DNA of 64,000 nt from Malaya genurostris (taxonomy: Eukaryota; Arthropoda; Insecta; Diptera; Culicidae), in the NCBI RefSeq assembly GCF_030247185.1, contig NC_080572.1, forward strand, positions 128,652,405-128,716,404, in the 5' to 3' direction. Position numbers and translations under genes: made by a program. Under the pieces are notes generated by a model that saw only the letters and a program-made list of their open reading frames with translations, had not been told where the DNA came from and did not search any database. Positions 63,520-64,000 of the stretch are shown here, one piece after another (the first letter of the stretch is position 1; each line of letters begins with the position of its first letter).

Positions 63520-64000
63520 TTGAATATTTTAAATTGGAATGCTCGATCTTTGAAATCGAGTGAAGATGAATTTTATAATTTTCTCGAAGTTCACAAAATC
63601 CATATTGCCATTGTGACAGAAACTTTTCTTAAACCAAATGTCAAATTGAAAAGTAATCCACATTATGTGGTTTATCGATTTGACAGGTTTACTGGAATGG
63701 GTGGTGGAGTTGCCATTTTTGTATAACGGCAAATTAAACATTGAATTTTACCTTCCTTCAATACTAAAGTTATTGAAAGCTTGGGAATCGAAGTTGAAAC
63801 CATTCATGGAATTTATTTCATCGCTGGAGCATATTTGCTATTCCAATGCACCGGCGAACAATTAAATTTCTTTAAAGGCGATTTGCAAAAACTTACAAGA
63901 TATCGATCGAAATTTTTCGTAATAGGGGACTTAAATGCTAAGCATGTCCAGTGGAATGGTAGGCAAAATAACAGTAATGGTAAAATACTTCATAATCAAC
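63520..64000 (+). pseudogene. Jockey-type LINE ORF2, endonuclease start (runs off the edge)
   Basis: ILNWNARSLKSSEDEFYNFL, IHIAIVTETFLKPN (catalytic Glu), FDRFTGMGGGVAIFV, then a TAA near 63725 and a shifted frame with FFVIGDLNAKHVQWNG (Asp/Asn motif). The GDLNAKH...WN motif is typical of Jockey endonucleases. The rest lies beyond 64000. Confidence 0.88.

Overview
This is insect DNA, most likely from a TE-rich culicine mosquito. The clues are an insect-type arylalkylamine N-acetyltransferase with short 60-70 bp introns, AT-rich non-coding DNA, and the mix of Jockey, CR1-like, I-group, RTE, BEL and mariner remnants with many TA and TTAA MITEs. The species call is an inference. I recognise only two probable host genes; almost everything else is nested and decayed transposable elements.

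Host genes. (1) A four-exon aaNAT-family acetyltransferase on the + strand, 4762-21903, 222 aa. Exons 1-3 are compact (4762-5384). Exon 4 is 16.3 kb downstream (21730-21903), and the last intron is packed with nested mobile elements. (2) The last two exons of a bZIP transcription factor of PAR/giant type, 49493-49932 (+).

Layout. 1-4700: LINE ORF1 remnant and dispersed repeats. 4762-22150: aaNAT gene, whose intron holds a TA MITE, an RTE fragment, a decayed Jockey element split by a 2.4-kb TTAA foldback that itself carries a MITE, a near-perfect hairpin, and a 1.8-kb foldback with a paralogous empty site. 22150-31100: AT microsatellites, overlapping inverted repeats, an unclassified repeat family (called family A here), and a TA MITE split by a 1-kb TTAA (piggyBac-like) element. 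31100-40560: an I-type LINE ORF1 split by an 8.7-kb insertion bounded by a 21-bp direct repeat; the insertion holds AT-rich arrays, an internally rearranged mariner, family A and a nearly full-length CR1-like LINE with a PHD-like ORF1. 42240-46490: CR1 and I-group LINE remnants and a chimeric mariner-RT reading frame. 46690-49000: nested TIR elements and a copia RT relic. 50095-51967: a recent 570-bp tandem duplication with a GC-rich foldback in one copy. 52259-60090: a young BEL LTR retrotransposon with 589-bp LTRs, a 5-bp target duplication, a PHD finger in gag and a gag duplication. 60763-64000: a Jockey-type LINE split by a 5'-truncated LINE with a 7-bp target duplication, running off the right edge.

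No CRISPR, operon, rRNA or convincing tRNA is present. The window's main value is a readable stratigraphy of insertions, several with internal empty-site proof, plus two unusual chimeric or expanded reading frames. I found no convincing new functional system.
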